DNA from: Flavipsychrobacter sp.
GTDB lineage: Bacteria; Bacteroidota; Bacteroidia; Chitinophagales; Chitinophagaceae
Assembly: GCA_016786565.1 (NCBI GenBank)
Contig: JAEUVY010000007.1
Coordinates: 1 to 56,806, forward strand
DNA length: 56,806 nucleotides
Direction: 5' to 3'
Position 1 is the stretch's first letter, and each line of letters begins with the position of its first letter. Shown in pieces: positions 26,243-35,102 of this stretch. Under the pieces are notes generated by a model that worked only from the letters and a program-made list of their open reading frames with translations, made no database searches and had not been told where the DNA came from. The position numbers and the translations under genes are program-made.

Positions 26243-26893
26243 TCAGTGTACCAATGACGCCACGACCGACTGAAGCGCAGGCCTTAGGGCCAGGGCGCAT
26301 GCCACCACATCTTCGTGCGTGACATTGTGGAAATGCGGCACACGCGCTATGATGGGCACACCCGTGTAAGAGGCTATGAATGACTCGGAAGAGGGATCGG
26401 GCGTTCCGTTCATCACAATACCGAGCAACGGTATGCCTCTGTGACGAAGCACCTCGATAGCGGCAAGGGTATGATTGATACTGCCGAGGTAATTCTGCGA
26501 AACGAGTATTGCCGGCAGTTGGAAATGAGCAACAAAGTCAGCCATGGTGGCGTGGTGCGATATGGGCGACAAAACCCCTCCGGCCGTCTCAACCAACAGG
26601 GGCGATGTTGTGGCAGGGAAAACAAAACTAGTGTGATCGATCGTGATGCCTTCAGCAGCAGCGGCAGTGTGGGGCGATGCAGGCATCTTTAACTGTACTG
26701 CCTCGGGGTGCACACGAGCCGGGCCATTGGTAATGAGCCTGCTCACTGTATCGGTATCGCGCTCTTCAAGTCCGGCCTGCACGGGTTTCCAATAGTGCGC
26801 TCCGAGTGCCTCGGTCATTACCGCAGATGTGATGGTCTTACCAATGCCTGTATGGATGCCGAGAATAGCTATAGCGGGGGTGCCGTTTGTCAT
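26243..26893 (-). CDS. bioD: Dethiobiotin synthetase
   Basis: A 216-aa ATP-dependent carboxylase closing the ureido ring of biotin. The P-loop is GIHTGIGKT (12-20), where most BioD proteins have GTDTGVGKT. The diaminopelargonic-acid site appears as YWKPVQAGLEERDTDTV, the second loop as VETAGGVLSPI, and the nucleotide segment as GIVMNGTP. Its ATG overlaps the bioF stop codon by 4 nt (ATGA), so translation is coupled. It is the last gene of bioB-bioF-bioD; bioA, bioC and a pimeloyl esterase are not in the window. Confidence 0.95.
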   Translation of the reverse strand: MTNGTPAIAILGIHTGIGKTITSAVMTEALGAHYWKPVQAGLEERDTDTVSRLITNGPARVHPEAVQLKMPASPHTAAAAEGITIDHTSFVFPATTSPLLVETAGGVLSPISHHATMADFVAHFQLPAILVSQNYLGSINHTLAAIEVLRHRGIPLLGIVMNGTPDPSSESFIASYTGVPIIARVPHFHNVTHEDVVACALALRPALQSVVASLVH

Positions 26894-27999
26894 GAGGAAA
26901 GCAGATTAATGAGTTCGTCGATCTGTTGTGTTGTATTAAAGCTATGGAGGCAGATGCGCAAACGCTCGCTGCCAAGGGGCACAGTGGGGTGCAGGATTGG
27001 ATTGACCAGGAAACCTGCCTGCTGCAGCCTTTCGGCCAGCGCGCGGGTACGGTCGTTGCCACCGGTGATCATGGCACGTATGGGCGTTGATGCATTATTG
27101 AAACCGGTGAGCCCTGCAGCCGCAACCGATGTATTGAAATGATGGATCAGGCTGAGCAAAGGCGCATTTGATACAGCACCTGCCCCCAGCAACTCATAAG
27201 CCCGGGCGATAGCCTGAACCGAATGTGGCGGCAATGCCGTTGTATAAATGAACGACCGTGCAAAATTGATGAGGTAGTTGCGAAGGGTGCTGCTACCAAC
27301 AACCGCCGCGCCATGACAACCCATTGCCTTGCCGTAGGTATGTACACGCGCAAATACCCGATGAGCAAGACCCAGACTGCAGACCAACCCTTCGCCCTTG
27401 ACGCCGATGACACCGGTTGCATGGGCTTCATCTACAATGAGCTGCGCACCATGCCGGTCACATAGATCGGCGATGGCAGATAGCGGGGCTATGTCACCAT
27501 CCATTGAATAAACGGCCTCTGCCACCACAATGACGGAACCGGAGCCGCTGTGTTTTTGCAGTAGGCCCTCAAGCGAGGCAAGATCGTTGTGATTGAAATG
27601 ATATTTGCCCTTGCAGATAGCGAGCCTGATGCCATCGAGAATACTTGCATGGCAAAGCTCGTCGTATATATAAGTAGTGTGGCGACCGGCTATTGAAGAC
27701 AGCAGACCGAGATTGGCATCGTAACCCGAATTGAACAGCAGCGCTGCCCCGGCCTGATGAAATGCCGCTATCTCGGCCTCAAGCCTTTCCACATCAGCAC
27801 TGTTGCCTGATATAAGCCGCGACCCCGTAGCACCTGTGCCCGCGGCATAGGGCACGTGTAGTAGCCCCGACTGCGCAAGACCCAGGTAGTCATTTGACCG
27901 AAAGTCTATACCCTGCTGATGCGGAGGCAACACCCTGAGGTTGCCGGCATCGGCACGTTGGTTCAGTTTGTCATTGAGGAATTGCTCAATTGTGTTCAT
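26890..27999 (-). CDS. bioF: 8-amino-7-oxononanoate synthase
   Basis: A 369-aa PLP enzyme joining pimeloyl-thioester with alanine to form 8-amino-7-oxononanoate. Family blocks are [26 protein letters not shown], the PLP aspartate region [13 protein letters not shown], and the Schiff-base lysine K224 in [15 protein letters not shown] at 27999 ([12 protein letters not shown]) is preferred over the upstream frame to 28041, which would run deep into bioB. Even so, the genes overlap by 14 nt at the bioB end and by 4 nt with bioD. The compact overlaps show a single operon. Confidence 0.96.
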   Translation of the reverse strand: MNTIEQFLNDKLNQRADAGNLRVLPPHQQGIDFRSNDYLGLAQSGLLHVPYAAGTGATGSRLISGNSADVERLEAEIAAFHQAGAALLFNSGYDANLGLLSSIAGRHTTYIYDELCHASILDGIRLAICKGKYHFNHNDLASLEGLLQKHSGSGSVIVVAEAVYSMDGDIAPLSAIADLCDRHGAQLIVDEAHATGVIGVKGEGLVCSLGLAHRVFARVHTYGKAMGCHGAAVVGSSTLRNYLINFARSFIYTTALPPHSVQAIARAYELLGAGAVSNAPLLSLIHHFNTSVAAAGLTGFNNASTPIRAMITGGNDRTRALAERLQQAGFLVNPILHPTVPLGSERLRICLHSFNTTQQIDELINLLSS

Positions 28000-28993
28000 G
28001 TTCCATTGCTTTCTGACGGGAAGCAGGCTTTCCGTCTGCAAAAGCGGCCTTTGGCGTCAGTCCCAATGTGCGGAACATTTCCATGTCGGCATTGTATTCA
28101 GGATTGGGGGTAGTGAGCAGTTTATCTCCCGCAAAAATAGAGTTGGCACCCGCCAGGAAACACATTGCCTGCTCGGCAACCGACATCTGCAGGCGACCCG
28201 CTGAAAGACGCACTGCTGCCAGCGGCATCACTATACGTGCCGTAGCCACCATACGCACCAGCTCATCGAACGGTACACGGTCGTTATCGCCAAGCGGTGT
28301 ACCCTCTACCGGCACCAGCGCGTTTATGGGCACTGAACCCGGATGCTGTGGCAGATTGGCCAGCGTGTACAGCATGCCGATACGGTCTTCATGCGTTTCG
28401 CCAAGACCTATGATGCCGCCGCTGCACACTGATATGCCCGCATTGCGCACATTGCTGAGTGTATTGAGACGGTCGTTGTAAGTGCGCGTAGTGATAACTT
28501 CAGAATAGTGTTCTTCTGATGTATCGATGTTGTGGTTGTAGGCATAAAGGCCCGCATCAGCCAGTTTTTCTGCCTGCTGTGGTGTCAGCATGCCAAGCGT
28601 GCAACATACCTCAAGGCCAACATTATTGACCGCCTTCACCATATCCAGTACTCTATCAAAGTCGCGGTTGTCGCGCACCTCGCGCCACGCGGCACCCATA
28701 CAGAACCGGGAAGCACCGCCTGCCTTGGCGTTCTCGGCCGCAGCAACCACCTGATCAACTTTCATGAGCGCCTGCACCTCGATGCCAGTGCTGAAACGCG
28801 CGGCCTGAGGACAATAAGCACAATCTTCGGAACAGCCACCGGTCTTAATAGAAAGCAAACTGCTGATCTGCACCTCGCCCAACTTATGGTACTTGCCATG
28901 CACTGCTGCAGCATCAAGTACCAGTTGCAGTAACGGCCTTTCATAAATTTCCCTGATCTCTTCCTTGCTCCACTTATTTCGGATATCGCTCAT
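27986..28993 (-). CDS. bioB: Biotin synthase
   Basis: A 335-aa radical-SAM enzyme inserting sulfur into dethiobiotin. The SAM [4Fe-4S] site is CSEDCAYC (C54, C58, C61). Other blocks typical of BioB are [51 protein letters not shown] and [17 protein letters not shown], plus the arginine region [13 protein letters not shown] (usually RLSxGR). First gene of bioBFD. Upstream an AATCAT/ATGATT inverted pair (29057-29076) could be an operator, but I cannot identify a BirA or BioR site. Confidence 0.97.
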   Translation of the reverse strand: MSDIRNKWSKEEIREIYERPLLQLVLDAAAVHGKYHKLGEVQISSLLSIKTGGCSEDCAYCPQAARFSTGIEVQALMKVDQVVAAAENAKAGGASRFCMGAAWREVRDNRDFDRVLDMVKAVNNVGLEVCCTLGMLTPQQAEKLADAGLYAYNHNIDTSEEHYSEVITTRTYNDRLNTLSNVRNAGISVCSGGIIGLGETHEDRIGMLYTLANLPQHPGSVPINALVPVEGTPLGDNDRVPFDELVRMVATARIVMPLAAVRLSAGRLQMSVAEQAMCFLAGANSIFAGDKLLTTPNPEYNADMEMFRTLGLTPKAAFADGKPASRQKAMEHEHN

Positions 28994-29267
28994 TATTGTT
29001 GTTTTCAGAGGGCGAAACTATCAGTTTTCAGTCAATCTTTCAAACACATTTACCCAAATCATGTTTTAATATGATTGCATACGTAAACAAAAACGCCTGA
29101 TTATCAGCAGAATGAGACCGCCGTGCTGTAAGAAAAGACAATCAGATGATAATAGCGGCGGTGTGCGGGCCATCACTTTGCGGGATGAACATCGTCAGAC
29201 GGTGAAATGAAACCAGGCCCGACAAAGGTCAAGTAACCTAATGGCATAATTTTTGCTGATCACCAAT

Positions 29268-29954
29268 ATGCGCACACCTTTCACCCACACAGTTTTCTTA
29301 CTGTTGCTCCTTGCTGCCGCACTATGGCAGGGATGCAGGAAAAATGACCCCAACGAACCGGCGATCCCCTCTTCTCTAAAGACGATATCGCACATGGGCG
29401 ATGCCATGGTTGGCTACCCGATGAGGTTTTCGAGTGACGCAACCAACGCAAAAAAATACCGCTGGGATTTTGGTGACGGAAGCACCTCTGCAGAACCCGA
29501 CCCGGGACATACATTTACCGATACGGGAACTTATCAGGTAAACCTGATGATCAATGATGACACCGCCTTGCGGGCAACGTTTAAACTAATAGTGTTCCGC
29601 GCACCGGCCAATACCCGACTAATGGAAGGCGAGCATGTGTGGCGGCATAGTTGGGGGTACTCTCTTTCAAGTGGATGGGATACCACATATTACGGTCCTG
29701 ACGTAACAATGAGTATTGTGTACATCAACCCCGCAACGATAGCCATCGGGAACGATACGTTGAAGTACGCCCCTACGTCTCCGATAAATGAAAACTATCT
29801 TCAATTCGTCGCCAGCAAATTCACTGAGTCCACCGGGTATTACCGTACCGGTAGTCTTGTATTCAGGCATGGTGCTACGGACTCCATATCATTCAAAACA
29901 TTTAACAGAATTTCGGCAGGCGGCACCTCTTTCCACCACTACGACTCGCCATAG
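29268..29954 (+). CDS. PKD-domain lipoprotein
   Basis: 228 aa from ATG 29268 (MRTPFTHTVFLLLLLAAALWQGC), with a lipobox at WQGC. A single PKD domain follows at about residues 40-110: YRWDFGDGSTSAEPDPGHTF, TDTGTYQVNLMI, the classic WDFGDG strand. The C-terminal ~110 residues are a beta-rich domain (WRHSWGYSLSSGWDTTYYGPD, YYRTGSLVFRHGATDSIS) of unknown family. It is probably anchored at the outer membrane and may bind glycan or protein. It converges with hemW, 9 bp away. Confidence 0.82.
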   Translation: MRTPFTHTVFLLLLLAAALWQGCRKNDPNEPAIPSSLKTISHMGDAMVGYPMRFSSDATNAKKYRWDFGDGSTSAEPDPGHTFTDTGTYQVNLMINDDTALRATFKLIVFRAPANTRLMEGEHVWRHSWGYSLSSGWDTTYYGPDVTMSIVYINPATIAIGNDTLKYAPTSPINENYLQFVASKFTESTGYYRTGSLVFRHGATDSISFKTFNRISAGGTSFHHYDSP

Positions 29955-29963
29955 CCAAGCGTA

Positions 29964-31133
29964 TTAGTCTTCGTTAGAAACGAACATATCACCGGCGATC
30001 CTATCGGCGAAATACTTACCCTGGTCCGTCAGTTGCAGCACGCGGCCATCCTGCACCATCCAGTGCTTTTCCTGAAAAAGGTGACTGCTTTTTTCCACCA
30101 CGGCAGCGGTGGTCTCGTCCCAATTGCGGGCAATATGATCGAGATCGCAGCCCCATTGGGTGCGCAGTGAGGTCATAATGTACTCATTCAGGTGGTCGAA
30201 CGGCGAAAGGACCTCCTCTTCGCGCGATGGTTTATTGTCTTCGAGAATAGCCTTGGTGTAGGCAATATTATTAGAAACATTCCATGCACGGCGGTGCAGC
30301 CCGTCGAAAGAGTGCGCCGACGGGCCAATACCCAGGTAGGGCAGGCCCCGCCAGTAATTGGTATTATGGATGGCGTACTGACCGGGCAGAGCAAGGTTAG
30401 ATATCTCGTAATGCTCATACCCCATGGTCCTGGCAACATCCATAAGTATGCCGAACTGACCCGCAGCCTGGGCCGCATCAACCGGAACCGCTTTGTTGTG
30501 CGCAATGGCATGATGCAATGCGGTGCGCTCTTCTACAGTAAGCGCGTAGGCCGAGAAGTGAGGTATCTGCAGCCGACGCACCTTGTCCAGATTCTCCTTC
30601 CAATGGTGGTCGGTCATACCGGGCACACCATAAATAAGGTCTATACTCAACTTTTCGAAACCCACATCCTGTGCGCCCTTTATGGCTGCCTCGGCCTGCT
30701 GCGCGTTGTGCGCCCGCTTCATATACTCCAGATCGGGCTGGCGAAAGGACTGGATACCAATACTGAACCGGTTGACCGGTGTGGACCTGAGCGAGCGGAT
30801 ATACCCGATATTCAGGTCATCGGGGTTGGCTTCGAGCGTCACTTCCTTGAGCTCGTCTATGCGGAAGGTGCGCTGAATGACATCAAAAAGGCGCAGGATC
30901 TCGTCTGCCGTGAGCAGAGAAGGCGTGCCCCCACCGAAATAAACCGTTTGTACGGGGGTGTCGCCCAGGTAATTGCGCTGCAACTCTATCTCCAGCGCCA
31001 TGGCCTGCAGCACATCATCTTTGTACCGCAAAGAGGTAGAAAAGTGGAAATTGCAATACACACAAGCCTGCCTGCAAAAGGGGATATGCAGGTAAATTCC
31101 GGCGGCGGCAGGCTGGGTAGAGTGCAATGACAT
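29964..31133 (-). CDS. hemW: Radical SAM heme chaperone HemW
   Basis: 389 aa. The SAM cluster motif CxxxCxxC is C20-C24-C27 (FCRQACVYCNFHFS). It is followed by YFGGGTPSLL, EANPDDLN and NRFSIGIQSF, and by the HemW-specific HNTNYW (the H-N-x-x-Y-W signature that separates heme chaperones from coproporphyrinogen oxidase HemN). HemW inserts heme into membrane cytochromes. Annotations often call it oxygen-independent coproporphyrinogen III oxidase, which is less likely. ATG 31133 is chosen over the frame to 31175 because a TACCTTTG box ends 4 nt upstream of it. Confidence 0.93.
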   Translation of the reverse strand: MSLHSTQPAAAGIYLHIPFCRQACVYCNFHFSTSLRYKDDVLQAMALEIELQRNYLGDTPVQTVYFGGGTPSLLTADEILRLFDVIQRTFRIDELKEVTLEANPDDLNIGYIRSLRSTPVNRFSIGIQSFRQPDLEYMKRAHNAQQAEAAIKGAQDVGFEKLSIDLIYGVPGMTDHHWKENLDKVRRLQIPHFSAYALTVEERTALHHAIAHNKAVPVDAAQAAGQFGILMDVARTMGYEHYEISNLALPGQYAIHNTNYWRGLPYLGIGPSAHSFDGLHRRAWNVSNNIAYTKAILEDNKPSREEEVLSPFDHLNEYIMTSLRTQWGCDLDHIARNWDETTAAVVEKSSHLFQEKHWMVQDGRVLQLTDQGKYFADRIAGDMFVSNED

Positions 31134-31137
31134 GGGG

Positions 31138-31145
31138 CAAAGGTA
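31138..31145 (-). promoter_or_regulatory. -7 promoter element of hemW
   Basis: The minus strand reads TACCTTTG, 4 nt before the hemW ATG at 31133. It selects this start over the longer frame. Confidence 0.6.
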
Positions 31146-31221
31146 GCTGATAAGTGGTATGCCGCACGAAGGCACACATGCTATATTGTACTAAAATAAC
31201 CCTTAATTGCCCTTGCACCCT

Positions 31222-31229
31222 TACTTTTG
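31222..31229 (+). promoter_or_regulatory. -7 promoter element of the E1 dehydrogenase gene
   Basis: TACTTTTG matches TAnnTTTG and ends 16 nt before the ATG at 31246. A purine-rich AAGGA follows just before the start codon. Confidence 0.55.
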
Positions 31230-31245
31230 CACCCAAATCAAGGAT

Positions 31246-33222
31246 ATGCAATTCGACCGGAAAGGCCTGGACAACGATCTGCTGTTGCAGTTATATTCTG
31301 AACTACTGCGCCCGCGCATGATAGAAGAAAAGATGCTGGTGTTGCTGCGCCAGGGTCGGATCAGTAAATGGTTCAGCGGAATAGGACAGGAAGCGATATC
31401 CGTTGGTGCCACCATGGCGCTTGACGAAGATGAGTATGTAATGCCCCTGCACCGCAACCTGGGTGTGTTCACCGTGCGCAAAATGCCGTTCGATAAACTG
31501 TTCATGCAATGGCAGGGACGTAAGGAGGGATTCAGCAAGGGACGCGAGCGTTCGTTTCACTTTGGTGCCAACGAGTACCATATATGCGGCATGATATCGC
31601 ATCTGGGTCCGCAACTGGCAATAGCCGACGGTGTGGCACTGGCCCACAAACTGAAGAAAGAAAAGAAAGTGGCAATGGCCTTTAGCGGCGATGGCGGTAC
31701 AAGTGAGGGCGACTTTCACGAAGCACTAAATGTGGCTGCTGTGTGGGGCCTGCCCGTGATATTTATAATAGAGAATAATGGCTATGGCCTCAGCACACCT
31801 GTCAACGAACAGTTTGTATGCGAGCAACTGGCCGACCGCGCGGCAGGCTATGGCATGCGCGGCATAACAATAGATGGCAACAACATATTGGAGGTTTATC
31901 GCGAGATAACCAAGGCACGCGCTTACTGTCTGGCAGAACAAAAGCCGATACTGATTGAGTGCATGACTTTCCGTATGCGCGGCCACGAAGAAGCAAGCGG
32001 TGTGAAGTATGTGCCTAAAGAGTTGTTTGAAGAATGGGGCAAAAAAGACCCTGTGACCAACTTCGAGGACTACCTGAAAGCTCAGGGCGTGCTGAATGAC
32101 GCTAAAATAGCGGCCATAAGGGAAAGCATACAGAAAGAAATAGAAAAAGGACTGGCAACCGGATTTGAGGCCCCACCCGTAACACCGGATACTGCCGAGG
32201 AAATGGGCGACGTTTACGCGCCACTCAAGGAAGCAGTAGTTGCTCCAACAAGCACAGGCACTGAAAAGAAATTCATACAGGCTATAAGCGAAGGTTTGAA
32301 GCAAAGTATGGACCGCTACCCCAACCTGGTGCTGATGGGGCAGGACATTGCCGAATATGGCGGAGCCTTTAAAGTGACCGAAGGATTTGTGGCCACCTAT
32401 GGCAAGGAGCGTGTGCGCAACACCCCTCTGTGCGAGAGCGCGATAGTAGGTACCGCACTGGGTCTTTCCATAAAGGGCCACAAGGCGATGATGGAGATGC
32501 AGTTTGCCGACTTTGTGACGGTGGGCTTCAACCAGATAGTAAATAACCTTGCCAAGATACACTACCGCTGGGGGCAGAATGCCGATGTGGTAGTACGTAT
32601 GCCTACAGGCGGCGGCGTGGGCGCGGGACCGTTCCACTCGCAGAGCAATGAGGCATGGTTCACGCATGTACCGGGGCTGAAGGTGGTTTACCCATCAACC
32701 CCGGCCGATGCGAAAGGACTGCTGAACGCGGCGATACAAGACCCTAACCCGGTGATGTTCTTTGAGCACAAAGGACTGTACCGCAGTGTGAGCGGACTGG
32801 TGCCCGATGAATACTACACTATAGAGATAGGCAAGGCGCGCCATGTAGCTGCCGGAGAGGACATCAGCATCATTACCTATGGCATGGGCGTGCAGTGGGC
32901 TACGGCCTATGCTGCGGCACACCCTGAAGTATCTGTAGATATACTGGACCTGAGAAGCCTGCTGCCGCTTGACTATGATGCCATACGCGAGGCTGTGGGA
33001 CGCACCGGCAAGGTATTACTGCTGCACGAAGACACCCTCTTTGGCGGACTTGGCGGCGAACTGGGTGCATGGATAGCAGAACACTGCTTTGAAATGCTGG
33101 ATGCACCATTGGTACGCTGCGCGAGCCTGGACACGCCTGTGCCGTTCGCCATAGAGCTGGAACAGAACTTTTTGGCAAATAAACGCCTGGACGAGGCTGT
33201 ACAGAAACTGCTGAACTACTAA
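31246..33222 (+). CDS. 2-oxoacid (branched-chain type) dehydrogenase E1, alpha and beta fused
   Basis: 658 aa joining the E1 alpha and beta chains in one polypeptide. Residues ~1-320 are the alpha part, with IGQEAISVGATMAL and the thiamine-diphosphate motif GDGGTSEGDFHEALN...ENNGY (148-180). Residues ~350-655 are the beta part: VLMGQDIAEYGGAFKVTEGF, FADFVTVGFNQIVNN, MPTGGGVGAGPFHSQSNEAW and the C-terminal GRTGKVLLLHEDTLFGGLGGELGAWI. It decarboxylates branched-chain 2-oxoacids (or pyruvate) and passes the acyl group to an E2 lipoyl protein encoded elsewhere. The short, helix-rich linker is typical of Bacteroidota fusions. The start at 31246 is preferred over 31207 because the TACTTTTG box lies between them. 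Confidence 0.92.
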   Translation: MQFDRKGLDNDLLLQLYSELLRPRMIEEKMLVLLRQGRISKWFSGIGQEAISVGATMALDEDEYVMPLHRNLGVFTVRKMPFDKLFMQWQGRKEGFSKGRERSFHFGANEYHICGMISHLGPQLAIADGVALAHKLKKEKKVAMAFSGDGGTSEGDFHEALNVAAVWGLPVIFIIENNGYGLSTPVNEQFVCEQLADRAAGYGMRGITIDGNNILEVYREITKARAYCLAEQKPILIECMTFRMRGHEEASGVKYVPKELFEEWGKKDPVTNFEDYLKAQGVLNDAKIAAIRESIQKEIEKGLATGFEAPPVTPDTAEEMGDVYAPLKEAVVAPTSTGTEKKFIQAISEGLKQSMDRYPNLVLMGQDIAEYGGAFKVTEGFVATYGKERVRNTPLCESAIVGTALGLSIKGHKAMMEMQFADFVTVGFNQIVNNLAKIHYRWGQNADVVVRMPTGGGVGAGPFHSQSNEAWFTHVPGLKVVYPSTPADAKGLLNAAIQDPNPVMFFEHKGLYRSVSGLVPDEYYTIEIGKARHVAAGEDISIITYGMGVQWATAYAAAHPEVSVDILDLRSLLPLDYDAIREAVGRTGKVLLLHEDTLFGGLGGELGAWIAEHCFEMLDAPLVRCASLDTPVPFAIELEQNFLANKRLDEAVQKLLNY

Positions 33223-33272
33223 TATGAGCGGCGCAGGGCCGCCCCGCCCGCGAAAAATTATATAACTGCTAA

Positions 33273-33309
33273 AATTCGGCCGTACCTGACAGTAAGGTGC
33301 AGCCGAATT
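33273..33309 (+). terminator. Imperfect hairpin after E1 gene
   Basis: AATTCGGC and GCCGAATT pair around an inner ACCT/AGGT stem with an opposed 3-nt bubble. A weak CTTTTC run follows. It lies 50 nt past the E1 stop and 35 nt before the next ATG, so it may be a terminator or attenuator. No strong T-tract. Confidence 0.4.
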
Positions 33310-33343
33310 GCAACTTTTCATTACATTCGTCTGCAGAAAAATT

Positions 33344-34222
33344 ATGGTGAAGCACCTGAAACATATATTACCTGTAGCGGCACTGGCGCTCTCGCTGGCT
33401 GCGTGCGACGGTGGCGGCAAGCCTACCGGCGGCCCTATAGTACTGGGCGATTCGTCGACCATTGTTACCGAGACCGACCAAAGTCAGTTGAAGGACATGG
33501 TGACCGACCTGAATCCGGTGATACCACCAGCCGAAAATAAAGATCAGGATCCTACACCAACTGCCGATACACCTGCAGCATCAACAAAACCGGCACCCGC
33601 AGGTAGCACAACTACCGCACCCGCCACAGCGGCCAAACCAACTGCAACTGCTGCTGCAGCACCTGCAGCGAGCGGACCGGGACTGCGTGCTGAATTCGAA
33701 GAAGTAACTATCCAGATACCGGGCCTTGCCGTGAAACAAGCGGGAAACAAGAACCTGCAGCGTGCCAATGGAGCAGTGTACACACTCACGTCGGGCAATG
33801 TGAACGGTGGAACACTGCAAGTGAACGGCACCATAACCAAAGTATCTCAGCGCTACCAGACCGTGGTGATGCTGCACAGCAATATGGGCGACATGCTGCT
33901 GGAACCATTGTCTGTAACCACCGACTGGAAAACCGTGAAGGGCGGTAACGGCAGCTACCCTATTACCGGCCTTAATGAGGCATCGCTTGAGTACTACGAA
34001 GCAGAACCTTCGGACATACGCAATGCCGTGCAAAAACTGGCACGCCGCCGCCGCATGAACAGCCGCAAGGCACAAGCATTGCTGAACAGCGTTCGCAATA
34101 CCCGCAACCCTAAGCAGAAACCACTATCGGTGGAACTGCGGTCGGTGATGTGGAAGATAGATGGTAAGGACGCTAAAGGGCGTGCCTTCTCCAAGCAGGT
34201 GCGTGTAGACATTCCGCTGTAG
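33344..34222 (+). CDS. Lipoprotein with Ala/Pro/Thr linker
   Basis: 292 aa from ATG 33344 (MVKHLKHILPVAALALSLAAC), lipidated at the cysteine of LAAC. An acidic stretch and a low-complexity linker rich in Ala, Pro and Thr (residues ~60-115) lead to a C-terminal beta-rich domain of about 170 residues (LRAEFEEVTIQIPGLAVKQ...VTTDWKTVKGGNG...SVMWKIDGKDAKGRAFSKQV). A basic patch RRRRMNSRKAQ lies near residue 230. The build resembles an outer-membrane lipoprotein with a flexible tether. I recognise no family. TACATTCG, one base off the -7 consensus, lies 15 nt before the start. An in-frame start at 33308 would spoil the signal. Confidence 0.72.
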   Translation: MVKHLKHILPVAALALSLAACDGGGKPTGGPIVLGDSSTIVTETDQSQLKDMVTDLNPVIPPAENKDQDPTPTADTPAASTKPAPAGSTTTAPATAAKPTATAAAAPAASGPGLRAEFEEVTIQIPGLAVKQAGNKNLQRANGAVYTLTSGNVNGGTLQVNGTITKVSQRYQTVVMLHSNMGDMLLEPLSVTTDWKTVKGGNGSYPITGLNEASLEYYEAEPSDIRNAVQKLARRRRMNSRKAQALLNSVRNTRNPKQKPLSVELRSVMWKIDGKDAKGRAFSKQVRVDIPL

Positions 34223-34242
34223 CAAAAATCGTTGATCAGTTT

Positions 34243-34947
34243 TTATTGAACGGCCAGTCCGCTTGTGTCTATTTCAAGCGGCACTATACCTGTTTGTACC
34301 GCAAACAGCACCAGACCGGCCCGGGTGTTGACACCCAGACGGGTTGACAGCTCGTCGCGCAGCTTTTCGAGTTCCAGCATAGACAATCCCATTTTTTGCG
34401 CCACCACATCATAGCGTAGGCCTGCCGCAAGCAGAGACAGGAATTGTCGCTCGGCGGGGTTGATCTCCGGCTCAGGTATCTGGCCCGATCTGATCTTTTC
34501 GTAAAAGTGTTTGGTGGCCAGGTCGGGATAGTACATCCCGGTGCGGTGAATGGCAACTATAGCCTCCACCAACTGTTCGGCACCCGAGTTCTTTACCAGA
34601 TAACCATTGGCACCGCTCATGATCATACGGATGACGTACTGCTCAAGGTCGAAGATCGTAAAGACGAGCACGCCCATCTGCGGCCACCTGCTGCGGATCT
34701 CCCGGATGGTATCGAAGCCGTTCATACGGGGCATATTGATGTCTACGAGGCATACATCGGGCAGGTGTTCTGCCACACTCAGCTTCTCTATCAGCTCTAC
34801 CCCGTCGCGTGCCTGAATGTCGACAACAATAGTGTCAACAGGCATCATAAGGCTGCGTTTATAGATGATGTCACTTACTCCTTCGCGAATAAGATCGTGG
34901 TCGTCGCAATAGGCGACATGGACAGTGGGGAATGATGTTGTTTCCAT
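34243..34947 (-). CDS. Response regulator, receiver plus divergent LuxR-type HTH
   Basis: 234 aa. The N-terminal receiver has acidic residues in YCDDHDLIREG (D15, D16), phospho-acceptor D69 in CLVDINMPRMNG and the conserved lysine in NGYLVKNSG. The C-terminal region aligns with a NarL/LuxR helix-turn-helix (AERQFLSLLAAGLRYDVVAQKMGLS...STRLGVNTRAGLVLFA), but the usual VKxH recognition-helix start is replaced by ELEKLRDEL, so DNA recognition may be unusual. ATG 34947 is preferred to a TTG at 34956. No kinase is adjacent; the TPR kinase at 22167 is a possible non-neighbour partner. A TACCTTTG box lies 45 nt upstream. Confidence 0.88.
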   Translation of the reverse strand: METTSFPTVHVAYCDDHDLIREGVSDIIYKRSLMMPVDTIVVDIQARDGVELIEKLSVAEHLPDVCLVDINMPRMNGFDTIREIRSRWPQMGVLVFTIFDLEQYVIRMIMSGANGYLVKNSGAEQLVEAIVAIHRTGMYYPDLATKHFYEKIRSGQIPEPEINPAERQFLSLLAAGLRYDVVAQKMGLSMLELEKLRDELSTRLGVNTRAGLVLFAVQTGIVPLEIDTSGLAVQ

Positions 34948-34992
34948 GGCATTCAAGTTTTAAAACGAGGGTTCGGTGTGGGGGTGTCAGTG

Positions 34993-35000
34993 CAAAGGTA
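34993..35000 (-). promoter_or_regulatory. -7 promoter element of response regulator gene
   Basis: The minus strand reads TACCTTTG, 45 nt before the ATG at 34947. No matching -33 TTTG seen. Confidence 0.5.
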
Positions 35001-35090
35001 GGAAGAAGTGAAATATGATATTGTTAACGGGAAAACCTCTTTATCGGTAATGCCTATGCCAATATTAAGCTCATTACTATGCCTTTATAT

Positions 35091-35098
35091 TACATTTG
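35091..35098 (+). promoter_or_regulatory. -7 promoter element of MBL-rhodanese gene
   Basis: TACATTTG lies 4 nt before the ATG at 35103, predicting a leaderless transcript and ruling against the upstream ATG at 35079, which precedes the box. Confidence 0.6.
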
Positions 35099-35102
35099 CG
35101 GC

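Noticed and set aside
29041..29110. Biotin repressor (BirA) operator upstream of bioB
   Set aside because: TTGTTTAC and GTAAATGTG half-sites exist on the minus strand but are about 29 nt apart instead of 14-16, so the classical operator is not formed.
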